Source of the DNA: Sambucus nigra | Taxonomy: Eukaryota; Streptophyta; Magnoliopsida; Dipsacales; Adoxaceae | Direction: 5' to 3' | Assembly: GCA_949130495.1 (NCBI GenBank) | Contig: OX422213.1 | Location: 541,663,467-541,727,466 of the forward strand | DNA length: 64,000 bases | Shown here: one piece after another, positions 46,828 through 56,939 of the stretch | Numbering within the stretch: the stretch's first letter is position 1 | Layout of the letters: each line of letters starts with the position of its first letter | Program-made: the position numbers and the translations under genes | Notes under the pieces: model-generated | Told to the model about the DNA's origin: nothing | Databases searched by the model: none | What the model saw: the letters and a program-made list of their open reading frames with translations, nothing else

Positions 46828-47109
46828 TCTCTTCATATCTAAACACTAAGAAATACCATAATCCTATGGAGTTATGCGTTGCAAATTCCTTCCAACCGTT
46901 GTGTAGCCAAAAATCAGCAGTTGAAGTTGTCAATTCCACCTTTCAATGGTCTCCCATGTTTTGCTAGAAGTTCCAAGTGGTGGGGTATGGAAAGTGGAAT
47001 TGACAAATTCAACTGGTGATGTTTGGCTACATAACGGTTGGGAGGAATTTGCAGAGCATCGCTCCATAGGATTATGGCATTTCTTAGTGTTAGGATAGAC
47101 GAAGAGATT
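46828..47109. repeat. Inverted pair of B3-like gene fragments (hairpin) inside the CACTA
   Basis: Left arm 46828-46944 and right arm 46990-47109 are reverse complements of each other over about 118 bases, with a 45-base spacer. The right arm on the plus strand (46963-47098) reads VPSGGV, then WKVELTNSTGDVWLHNGWEE, then FAEHRSIGLWHFLV. The left arm on the minus strand reads the same protein with a few changes and continues into LVFRYEEN. This is the pattern of a plant B3 DNA-binding domain (REM type: W.V.L....W...GW.EF...S...G.FLVFRYE). The fragments are not part of any transposase. They look like host gene sequence captured by the transposon and duplicated in opposite orientation. Read-through of the transposase transcript (minus strand) would make a double-stranded RNA with B3 homology. 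Confidence 0.72.
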
Positions 47110-47338
47110 CAGTCTCCTCTCCACAAATAGGACACCTCAAATAACTATGTACTAATCACCTATTAAAGGTAAGAAGCGTATATTCATGGATTATTATAAA
47201 CAAAACTTAGATGTAGTTGGAATATTTATGTATTAATCTCCTCTCCACACACGCACACTACACAAGGGTGAAAATTATAAAGTGCAGATCAATTAAAAGC
47301 TTTAAAAATGGATGTTTCGGTACAAATTGAAATATTTA

Positions 47339-50300
47339 TTACAATTTGAAAAATTGTTTCAAATTCGGGTTATCATAAAAAATGGATTGATATTCGGTAG
47401 GAGCAGCCAAGTCATCCACACTACTATTTAGACGCCTTGGCGCGTGTTGGATAATTGACCACGGCTCGTTGTTGATATACTCCGAGTAAAACACTTTCTT
47501 AACCTTTTGAAATGCACAAACAAACGGCTCATCACTCACGTGGTCGTTGCTCTTCAACTTGGACAAGTCCACCATGATCAAATTGGTGACAGGATCAACT
47601 TTACAAGCATTTTTATCCTCAACTCTTACCCATTCACAGTAAAATACAACCTCTTTGAAGCTTATATAATCCAATTCAAATATATTTTGGATTACACCAT
47701 AGTAAGTCATTTCAGCTTCAACGAGGTTTTTATCTTTTGCGCTCGCTCGAAAGAAAGTAAGATCCTTGTATGAAATTCCCGAGTTCTGTACATTTGTACT
47801 TTCCTCGTACACTTTAGCGTCGAAAATGTAACCGTTCAATCGATACTTTTTGTACTCTTGTGCCACGAACAAGGGTCCAGTGGCTAGACGAGCAAGCCTT
47901 GATGTCGCATCACCCATCTTTAAGAGCTGAGAATATAGATAAATTACTTATATTAGTGGTAAAATTTGAGTGTAATGTAACGTTATATAACGACTGTTTT
48001 CATTATAATTACCTCTTGTGTCAACCATAGCCTAAATTCGTTGTCTGATTATACCATTGTTTTTCGTCTTTTATTGTTCTCACAGGCTTCATATTTACTG
48101 CATATTACAAAATTAATCATGTATAAAATAATCTAAAATAATGTTAAACATTATAATATTCGAAACTTACTTTTTCCATTCTTCGACATCTTCATGTGTG
48201 TCAAATAGACAATGAGCTACTTGTTCATGTTGCAAACTCGTTAATTTCACTCCTTTTCCCATCACATTACCACCATCATCGAGAAATTCATCAGTGTCAT
48301 CAACGCTGGTCGAGTCAGGCATATATTCCCGAGTATATATTGATGACTCCACGTTGATGTATTCCTCTGCAATTGATCCTGCAATATATCGTGTATTCTT
48401 GACGTAATCTTTAAAAACTTTCATCAATCTTTCAAACGGATACATCCACCGATATCTAACTAGACCACAAAGAAGGGCCTCGTCGCATAGGTGTACCAAC
48501 AAGTGAACACTTATGTCAAAGAATGCTGGGGGAAAGTACTTCTCTAATACACAAATCGCTTCGTTCACAGCCAATTTTGCGGCCACTATGTGTTCTCGAT
48601 TCACTACCTTCTCACACAAGAGGGAGAAGGTAATACTAATTTTCATAATAGCCCTACGCAAATCCTTGTGCTTGGAGAAACAGTGCTTAAATAATAGAGG
48701 AACCAATTGCATGATCACATGCCAATCGTGGGACTTACACTTATGTAAATCATGAGTAGCATAATTCACAATCCTTTGCAAGTTGGACGAAAAAGTAGAT
48801 GGGCCCTTCAAATTATATATTGTGTCTAGAAGCACCTTCCTTTCCCCACTCGTCAAAGTAAACGCATCAGGGGGAATTATTGTCCTTCCCCTACTATCTT
48901 CTTTCAACCATAGTTGTGGCTTAAGTTTTAATGTTTTAAGGTCTTTTCGTGCATTTTGTCCATCCTTCGAATGACTTCCCCGAAGGAAAGTACCCAAAAT
49001 ATGCTCAACGAAGTTCTTCTCTGCATGCATCACATCCAATACAATGGCGCACCGGGTTTTTCTTCCAATAAGGCAAGTCAAATAAAATTGTCCTTCGAGA
49101 CCATGCCTTTCTTATCTCAGTTTCATTCCCAGTTGGGGTCTTATTATGCTTGACATTCTAAAATTTAGGATTCTTACCTAGCATATTTGGGCCACATTCA
49201 GAAGATTTAATTTCAATTTATGAACCCAAAAGTTATCTCGGCAGTAGCCTATGTTCAACTCCGCCCAATAAAAAATTGAAACCTTCTTTCAGGTCCCCAT
49301 AAATAGGACACCCCAAATAACCATGTACTACACATCCGGATAATGTCCCATAAGCTGGAAAATCATGAATTGCCCACATCAACATAGCTTTCAGCATAAA
49401 CTCTTCTTTTCTAAAAGAGTCAAATGATTGTACACCCTCTTCCCACAACTCATTTATTTCTTCTACCAAAGGAGCCAGGTAGATATCAATGTCATCACTT
49501 GGTGCCTTTGGCCCAGGTATCAATAAATCCATCATTGAAAATTCAGGTCTAATACACTATGAAGGAGGGAGGTTAAGTGGGACTAGGATCACTGGCCATA
49601 CACTCTGATTGGTGCTTAGATTTCCAAATGGATTGAAACCATCTGTTGATATAGCCAAACGAATGTTTCGTTGTTCTCGAATAAAATCAGGATACTCAAA
49701 ATTCATCCTCCGCCAGGCAATAGAATCAATAGGATGACGCATGATATTACCCCCTACTTCTGCCCTAGCATGCCAAGTCATTGCCTCTGCAATCCATGGT
49801 ACTGTGAAAAATCGCTTTAATCTAGGCCCAACGGGAAAATATTTCCATACTTTTTGAGGCACTTTTGAGCTTGTGCCTTCCTTACTAGTAGATTGGACAT
49901 ATCTAGGTTCATCGCATACCGGACAACGATCAAGATTTTCATACTCCTTTCGGTATAGTATGCAGTCATACACACAAGCATGAATCGATTTATACTTCAT
50001 TCCCAAACCTTTAAAATTATTCTTCATAACAGGATAGCTATTTGGAAGTGTATTCACCTTGGGTAATAAGCCCTTCACCTATTTCAGAATTCCCGTCACG
50101 CTATTGCTAGACAAACCGTACTGCGTCTTCAAACTGTGCAAACCAACCATGACATGTAAAGTTGTTTGATCTTTCTCACAGCCAGAGTATAACGGTTGGG
50201 TCGCCTTAAATTTTAAACTTTGGTAGTCATCGTCAAGTTTTATTGTGTTATCTTCACGAGCACTTGAATCTTCTACATCATCAGTAACCTCATTCTCCTC

Positions 50301-50708
50301 AGCTTCATAATCTTCGTAGGCATCATCAACTAAATCCTCTAACATATTATGATCTGCGTCGTCCCCTTCTACATCTATTCTTTTTGTTGAAGGTTGTTGT
50401 GAAGGTTGGTCGGGGACAAAAGGAACTTTCAATCCACCGTGAAAACTCCAAAATCGATAACTATCTTTCATACCCGATCTTAACAAATGTAGTTCAACTG
50501 TTTTCCACTCAAATACCTTACCATTCTTACACCTAGCACAGGGACATGGAAACTCTTCATCATTACGACATCTCCTTGAATATTTCACAAATTCGTTAGC
50601 ACCTCTGCGAAACACATCCCCCATTCTATTAGTCTCACCCATCCACTCTTTGTATTTCGGATATCCCATCACAGCTACCACAACTAAAAACCTATTAAAG
50701 GCAAACAA
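47339..50708 (-). pseudogene. CACTA TNP2-like transposase, broken, with intact-looking introns
   Basis: Cuts and inserts the element. From the start at 50708: a transposase-associated domain (YPKYKEWMGE...EFPCPCARCKNGKVFEW, about 50660-50500); acidic linker (50330-50250); a TAG at 50081-50079; Transposase_21 domain (SIHACVYDCILYRKEYENLD, FPVGPRLKRFF, STDGFNPFGNLSTNQSVWPV; 50000-49600); a TAG at 49559-49557; LIPGPKAPSDDIDIYLAPL (49525); a frameshift near 49235; LDVMHAEKNFVEHILGTFL (49050); DUF4218 domain (HDWHVIMQLVPLLF, PPAFFDISVHLLVHL, YRWMYPFERLMKVFKDYVKN; 48730-48400). Then an intron with GTAAGT...TGCAG, a short exon containing one TAA, a second intron with GTAATT...CTCAG, and a DUF4216 exon (LARLATGPLFVAQEYKKYRL, YYGVIQNIFELDY; 47917-47339). 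Splicing restores the LLKMGDATSRLARLATGP junction. At least four stops or shifts make it non-functional. Confidence 0.85.
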
Positions 50709-50871
50709 AACTTAGATTTATAGTATGTTTTATTTAATTATCCCATTATTTAATTATCCTATTAAAGGGTAAGTGGTCATATCCCATTCTAGACTGCATT
50801 TTTCTGTAATATACTTAACAGCTCATGCACATTGTTACAATTTGAAAAAACATCGACAGCATATCCCCTTA

Positions 50872-50973
50872 GTTCTCCAAGTACACGGCGTAGATTGGCA
50901 GGTGTGAGTGTTATTTCAATTGGTCAATTGAAATAACAGTCACACTTGTCAATCTAGTATGCACCCAGAGAAC
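50872..50973. repeat. Second hairpin in the CACTA leader
   Basis: Arms 50872-50922 and 50925-50973 are inverted around a 2-base loop. The innermost 32 bases pair with three mismatches, and outer pairing (GTTCTC...) is weaker. On the minus strand the left arm and its flank (to the stop at 50791-50789) form an open stretch of over 40 codons (IEITLTPANLRRVLGELRGY, then further residues), which looks coding but is not from a family I recognise. It may be another captured fragment. Confidence 0.65.
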
Positions 50974-51245
50974 ATTAAGTTACGACTGCAGAACTTCCTC
51001 AAAAAGTAACAACTTTAAGCCAATAAGAATATTATACAGAAATTATACAGTCTCAAACTGTCCAAACGGGACAATTCGAGAGATCTCATTACAGGGGTAA
51101 TGACTCTCGAACGGGTCTAAGGGCTATTGAATGCGTACGCATCAGAACTAGAAGGCTAGTATCTATGCGCACTATATTTAATTTCAAGTATGTTTCATAT
51201 AATGGGTTAATTCAAATACAAAAATAAATTCATGGGTTAATTCAA

Positions 51246-51418
51246 ATATATATACACACACACACACACACACCTCCCTCCACACCCGCCACTCACCACA
51301 TACACACACACCCCCACCTCCCTCCACACCCCCCACTCACCACATACACACACACACCACCCCCACTCACCACATACACACACACACACACACATAAAAA
51401 AAATAGCCTCCCACCCAC

Positions 51419-51446
<28 letters not shown>
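51246..51446. repeat. CA-rich microsatellite tracts
   Basis: Several (CA)n runs are separated by CCTCCCTCCACACC and CCACTCACCACATA units that recur three times. ORFs over it are low-complexity. Confidence 0.95.
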
Positions 51447-51451
<5 letters not shown>

Positions 51452-52299
51452 GTGACTATCTATTTAAAATAATCTCAATGTTAATTTCATGTATTGAATT
51501 TCTACTATTGTTTTGTGCTTTTTATAAATCATATTCAATGTTAGATATGTGTTTTATTAAGATATCTAAGGTGTTCTATCGAATTATTTTTTGTATCTTG
51601 AAGTTTAAGTTTTAAAATAATCAACCTAAAGTTGTTGTTCATAAAGTATTATCACAAATATAAACTAAGAGTGATAAAATAACTTTGAGGCATATAAATT
51701 AATTGTGAAAAGTAAGATTATGCACCAGAACCTAAAATTTCAAAAAAGTGTTTTTATTTAAACCCCACTTTTCTTTCTGTAACTCCTATTTTATTAAACT
51801 TTAAATATAATTAAGGGTGTATAGAAAGAAAAGTTAAATAGGAATAAAAACAACATTTTTAAAATATGAAGGGCTCACCAATTTGATCAAATTTTTCAAC
51901 AACATAGACTAAATGATCTTTATTATAAGACAATTACAACAAATTTATTCTCATCGTCCAAATTCAAAAAGTAATTTAATGACTAAAGTAATACTTTTTT
52001 TAACTTTAGTTATTCACCACAAATCTTAAAAAATATTTTAGTTTTCATGCTTTTAGCAACTTCGGATGCCATTTTAACCCTTATTGTAGTTTTTTAGTTT
52101 TCATACTTTTATTTGATGGATATAAAGTCATGTGATTATTTCACCATATAAAGTCAACAAAAAACGCCATATATGGTTTTTTTCTCCATTAGTATAAGTA
52201 TATAGCGATTATTTCACACTTAAATCACATATTAAGCCGGCCTTCATTTTTGTATGAAATTTGTAGAAAATTACTTATTTATTTTGAATGAAAATAAAT

Positions 52300-52540
52300 T
52301 GTTATCCAATATTTTTGGATATTATTTACATTTACATTTTTGGATATTATTTTTGGATATTATTTACATTTACATTTTTGGATATTATTTTTGGAAATTT
52401 ATAGAAAATTACTTATTTATTTACATTTTTAACCCCCTACCCCCACCCTGCCCCCACCCTGCCCCACCCCCCACACACGCACACACACACGCACATATAT
52501 ACACACATACACACATATATATACACACAAACATATATAT

Positions 52541-52583
<43 letters not shown>

Positions 52584-52592
52584 AGGGAACGG
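52300..52592. repeat. Low-complexity block: ATTTTTGGATATTATTT repeats, C-rich, CA and GA runs
   Basis: Tandem ATTTTTGGATATTATTT words (52300-52400) are followed by a C-rich tract (52434-52470), CA/TA runs (52471-52540) and a (GA)n run (52546-52576). Confidence 0.9.
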
Positions 52593-52635
52593 CGGGAGGG
52601 AAAAAAGAAGGGGGAAAGGGTTTTTGCTGCAAACA

Positions 52636-52885
52636 TTGTCACGGTCGTGTCAAGGTTATTGACCGTGACAATTATTTAAAGAATTGTCACGGTCATTGAC
52701 CGTGACAAGTCCGTGACAAGTAAATTTGTCACGGACTTGTAACGGTCAATGATCGTGACAAGTTCTTGTCACGATCGTGTCAAGGTCAATGACCGTGACA
52801 CAAAATGCGTGTTTTTTGTCACGGTCAATGACCTTGACAAGGGTGGCCGGCTGAAAGGTGACAATTTGGCCATTTTGGTGTAGTG
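52636..52885. repeat. CACTA right terminal and subterminal repeats
   Basis: About five palindromes of the same type as at the left end (roughly 52640-52675, 52687-52710, 52723-52760, 52767-52800, 52818-52841) are followed by the inverted terminus TTTGGTGTAGTG at 52885. It is the expected 5' end for the minus-strand transposase transcript. Confidence 0.85.
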
Positions 52886-52888
52886 AAA

Positions 52889-53290
52889 TTAGTTTCTTTC
52901 TAATGGATAAAAATGTCCATTCAGATTATAAGACAATCATGGGATGAATTGGTCTAATGAAGTGTGAGGCAGTGACCTCTACTGTTCATCAATGCTTGAA
53001 ATTCCTAACAAACTTTAGCGTAGGAGTTGTGTAGGGTGACCAAAAAGTAGCTCGGGAATGCTACTACTCATCTGTCGAGCAGGAATATCTGAAAGAAATA
53101 AAGAGGAAAACCACCACTTACCAAGTGAATACCTCTGAACCTGATGAAGAATCTGAGGTAGAAACACTAGATCCTAGGGAGGAAACATAGCTGGTAAAGG
53201 GCCAGATGCAGAGGCAATAGAAAGCATTATTTTAGATGAAGACAAACCAGAGCGCAATACTCAAGTTTGAACAATGCCGAATGATTTTCT
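52889..53290 (+). pseudogene. pol: Tat protease C-terminus and linker
   Basis: After the CACTA, the plus strand continues the Tat protein: AVTSTVHQCLKF-like (about 52970), GVVRGDQKVARECYYSS in part, then an acidic linker EPDEESEVETLDPREE (53140-53190). The first motif is the usual end of the Tat retropepsin domain. Stops are present. Confidence 0.65.
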
Positions 53291-54160
53291 TAAATAGGAA
53301 CTATTTAGCTTCCTTAGATAGAGAAAACACGTGTTCGCCTGGAGTCACAAAGATATGCCAGGAATTGATCCTAACTTCCTTTGCCATGAGCTCAACGTTA
53401 ATAAAGAAATCAAGCCAATAAAGCAAAAGCGAATAGTGTTCAGACCCGAGAAGAACCAAGCCATACAGGAGGAAGTGGAAAAGCTTCAGAAAGAAGCTTT
53501 TATTGATGAGGTGAAATATCCAGATTGGCTGGCCAATGTGTTTATGGTCAAGAAGAAAAATAAAAAGTGGAGGATGTGCGTAGACTTCACAGATCTTAAC
53601 AAAGCATTCCCTAAGGATCACTTTCCTTTGCCCCAGATAGATCATCTTGTGGATGCTACCTCAGGATATGAGTTACTCAGTTTATGGATGCTTATACTGG
53701 TTATAATCAGATCAAAATAAAGCATGAAGATAGGGAGAACACTTCTTTCGTTACTCCCCGAGGAACTTACTGTTATAATGTTATGCCTTTTGGTTCGAAA
53801 ATGTAAGTGATGCATATCAAAGGCTGGTGAACAGGTTCTTTGAGGAGAAAATAGTCAAAAACATGGAAGTATACGTGGATGATATGCTTACAAAGAGAAA
53901 AAAAAGTGTCCGACTATATTACCGACCTCAGCCAGACTTTTTGATCAACTTGAGAAGCACCACATGAGATTAAACCCTACCAAATGTGTCTTCAGAGTAC
54001 ATGAAGGGATGTTCCTTGGGTATATAGTAAATCATAGGGGAATTGAAGAAAACCCAGACAAGCATAAGGCTTTACTTGAGATGCAGTCCCTAACTTACAA
54101 GAAGGATATGCAAAGGCTAACCGGGATAGTAGTAGCTCTAAACAGATTTGTGTCCTGAGC
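53291..54160 (+). pseudogene. pol: Tat reverse transcriptase, frameshifted
   Basis: The frame 53331-53720 has FAWSHKDMPGIDP, KQKRIVFRPEKNQAIQEEVE, YPDWLANVFMVKKKNKKWRM and CVDFTDLNKAFPKD, the N-terminal half of a Tat RT. A frameshift near 53680 follows, then MDAYTGYNQIKIKHED, a second shift near 53800, and EVYVDDML with catalytic YVDD at 53872-53883. The frame 53964-54158 has MRLNPTKCVFRVHEGMFLGY and GIEENPDK, the thumb region. The sequence is otherwise well conserved, so this copy is younger or less decayed than the Ogre-like RT at 24500. Confidence 0.88.
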
Positions 54161-54877
54161 TATAGACACATGCGTACCATTTTTTAAAGTACTCAAAAAG
54201 ATTTTTGAATGTAGCGAAGGATGTAAGAAAGCTTTTCTGGAGTTAAAAAATTATTTGGGGTCACCTCCACTACTTTCCCGACCAATTATGGGGGAAAATT
54301 TTTCCCGTATTTAGCTGTTTCTGAATCAGCCATGAGCTCTGCTTTGATCAAAGAGGAGAATGGATTTCAAAAGTCTGTTTACTACACCAGTAAAGCTTTT
54401 TGAGGAGAAAAAATCAGTTACCCTCGCTTGGAAAAGTTAGCACTGGCGTTGATTGAAGCATCTAGACGCATAAAGCCTTATTTTTAAGCCCATAAGATAG
54501 TAGTGTACACCAATATGCCACTAAGGCAGGCTTTGTTCAAGCCAGAAAAGTCTGGCAGATTAATGTATTGGGCAGTGGAATTATGGGAGTATGATATTAT
54601 CTATGAACCAAGGTCTTCTCTAAAAGGACAAGCAGTAGCGGATTTCATAGCTAAATTCACTTATCGTGATGTTCTCGAGAAACAGAATCAGCAGATCGAG
54701 CAAGGATCCGAAGAAAATAAAGAGAAAGAAGTTGCTGACACTCAAGCTCCCGAGGAACTTTTACCAGAAAAATTCGTTGCCGACCTACTAGATTCCTCTT
54801 CCCGAACACAAGAGAGGTCTAAGAAGTGTGAGATTCCTCTTCCCGAACTACTAGTTGAAGCCAAAAAGAAAGTATAA
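54161..54877 (+). pseudogene. pol: Tat RNase H region, broken
   Basis: Reads GCKKAFLELKNYL (54220), SVYYTSKAF (54375), SYPRLEKLALALIEASRRIK (about 54418) and, in the open frame 54503-54877, MPLRQALFKPEKSGRLMYWA, VELWEYDIIYEPRSSLKGQA and VADFIAKFT. These are hallmarks of the Tat-lineage RNase H domain. A glutamate-rich linker leads to integrase. At least three stops or shifts lie before 54503. Confidence 0.8.
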
Positions 54878-56018
54878 AGTTGCTAGATATGTGCAAGATA
54901 AAGGAGTTTTGTACAGGAGATGATTAACAGTCAATTTGCAGCGTTGCGTTCATCCATCAGAGATTACAGACCTAATTCAATAAGTACATGAAGGATCTTG
55001 TGGAGCTCACATAGCAGGAAGAACACTTTTGCAGTGAATAAGTGCGTAAAGATACTACTGGCCAACGATGCAAGTGTATTATGCAGCTTTTGCTAAAATA
55101 TGTGACAAGTGCCAAAGGTATTCCAGCATTCGCAAGACTCCATAGGCTTCTCTCACCCCAATCACTTGACCTTGGCCATTTTCCATGTGGGGTATAGATT
55201 TGGTCGGACCATTACCGACCACTCGTGGAAGATTCAAGTACTTGGTTGTTGCAGTGGACTACTTTACAAAGTGGGTTAAGGCAAAGTCGTTGATAGACAT
55301 TCCTTATGAAAAGGTCTACCAATTCATTTAGAAGAACATCATTTGTAGATATGGGATGCCTTATGTCTTCATCACCGACCATGGAATGCAATTTGACAAC
55401 GATGAATTCCCAACTTATTGTGCTCAGTTCAACATCCAAAAATTACATTTTACTCCAGGTCACCCTCAGAGTAATGGGCAAACTGATGTTACAAATAGAA
55501 CTCTACTAAATGGGTTGAAGAAAAGGCTTGATAATGCAAAAGGAAACTGTATCAACGAGCTACACTTTGTTTTATGGGCGTACCGAATAACCCCGAGGAC
55601 TACAACTGGAGAATCCCCATATATGTAATCATTTGGGACTAAAGCAGTCATACCTACTGAGTTGGGTCTTCCATCCCATAGAGTTTTATATTTTAACTCT
55701 CCTGTAAGTGATCTAATGCGAAGATTGGATTTGGATATGCTGGAAGAAGTGCGAGAAGATTCTTCTCTGAGAAATGTCGCTTACCAGCAATGGACAACTC
55801 GATTTTACAATAAACGGATGAATCCAACCAGCTTAAAGGAAGGAGATTATGTATTGAAGAAGGTTATCCAACAAAACAATAAACTTGAGGCTAATTGGCA
55901 TAGGCCCTATCGTATTTAAGCAATCATCTGACGTGTAACTTATCGGATTGAGGCTTTGGAGGGAAAAGAATTCAAGAATCCGTGGCATGCTGAGCATCTT
56001 AGAAAATATTACCAGTGA
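54878..56018 (+). pseudogene. pol: Tat integrase, broken, third catalytic residue Asp
   Basis: Zinc-binding region: HEGSCGAHIAGRTLL...CDKCQR (54990-55120). Core: first Asp in GIDLVGPLPTTRG (about 55195), second in ITDHGMQFDN (about 55375). The third position reads SNGQTDVTNRTLL (about 55470), where relatives have Glu; here it is Asp. C-terminal part: DLMRRLDLDMLEEVREDSSL (55706) and KEGDYVLKKV, ending NPWHAEHLRKYYQ and a stop at 56018. Stops at about 55330, 55626 and 55917 interrupt it. Confidence 0.85.
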
Positions 56019-56939
56019 TGTAATCAATTGTACTCAATTCAATATCAATTTTTAGTGTCAATAAAATGATATTTCCTCTAATTTCTATTTTTAAAATTTT
56101 TTAGGAGTACTAGTGTTATGCACTAGCTATACACTTGATCTTGAATAAAGTTTGAAAGTTGTCAGAAAAACTTCAAAATGTTGCTCGACACAATAGTCTT
56201 CTCCAAAAAATAGGCTTAAGGTTGGTCGTGTAAGAAGTAAGTTGTTCGGCACACGCAAAACTTAATCGACAACACACCAAACAGGATATTACGACCTCAA
56301 GATGGTCAATAAGTATAAGGATAAAATAAGATCTTTATCCTACTGGGCAAAGTGAAGGAAGAACGTTGCGAAGATTCCTTAGGAAGAATGTAGGCACATA
56401 TTGCACATACGCATGGTCACACCACTGGTAACTAATACAGAAAACCTACACACTTGGGTGTGTTAGTAAAACCTTTGGAGATACATGGGTGACTAGCTCC
56501 AAATTTAGATTTTAATCTAAGTATTCTAGTAGAACCTATTTATTCATTGGTAATTGATACTAAATTTAAGTTCTAATCTAATTTTGACAATAGAACTAAT
56601 GAAAAAGAAGAAATCATTCACATCAAGAAAACATTTACATACAATGATTAACAAGATAAGTTAATCAAATACATTTTATTTCATTACATAACTGAGTTTA
56701 CAAAAGAAATACAGGATGTTATTGTAAAGGGCGTTTCCCCTTCACTTTGGAAATTAGATCCAGCTGGAGGATCATCTAAAGTGTAAGGATAATTGGTGAA
56801 ATTAAAGTCTTAAAGCATTCCCATATTTCTTCTGCTGATCTAGTAGATAAGGAGGTCGGACGATTTCCAGCTCGTCATGCAGCTCAGAGTCTCCTAGATA
56901 TTTAGGAATCAAGCACTAGGAAATTGTGTTAACAGGAAT
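56019..56939 (+). other. Tat 3' non-coding region between pol and the antisense ORF
   Basis: AT-rich, without credible ORFs. An imperfect direct repeat of about 70 bases is present: CTCCAAATTTAGATTTTAATCTAAGTATTCTAGTAGAAC-like at 56492 and ACTAAATTTAAGTTCTAATC-like at 56558. On the minus strand this would hold the 3' end of the antisense transcript. Confidence 0.5.

Larger units (their letters stand above)
50709..52635 (-). other. CACTA 5' leader (right part of the element)
   Basis: 1.9 kb between the right subterminal repeats and the transposase start. It contains the hairpin at 50872-50973, CA-rich microsatellites, and AT-rich sequence without credible ORFs. A repeated ATTTTTGGATATTATTT block lies at 52300-52400. 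It probably holds the transposase promoter and 5' untranslated region. Confidence 0.55.
46049..52885 (-). mobile_element. CACTA (En/Spm) DNA transposon, 6837 bp
   Basis: The ends are CACTACACCAAATTTGCC and, inverted, CACTACACCAAAATGGCC. It is flanked by a 3-bp AAA duplication (46046-46048 and 52886-52888). Both ends carry arrays of the palindrome TGTCACGGTCA(A/T)TGACCGTGACA type. Inside is a TNP2-like transposase on the minus strand with conserved introns, a captured inverted repeat of a B3-like gene fragment, a second hairpin, and CA- and GA-rich low-complexity tracts. It split the protease of a Tat retrotransposon. The ends look intact, so it might still be mobilised by an active relative, but its own transposase is broken. 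Confidence 0.93.

Noticed and set aside
51237..51443. Cysteine/valine-rich ORF over the CA repeats
   Set aside because: It is the translation of a CA microsatellite.
52254..52679. 141-codon ORF in the CACTA leader
   Set aside because: It covers low-complexity C-, CA- and GA-rich tracts and ends in the subterminal repeats.
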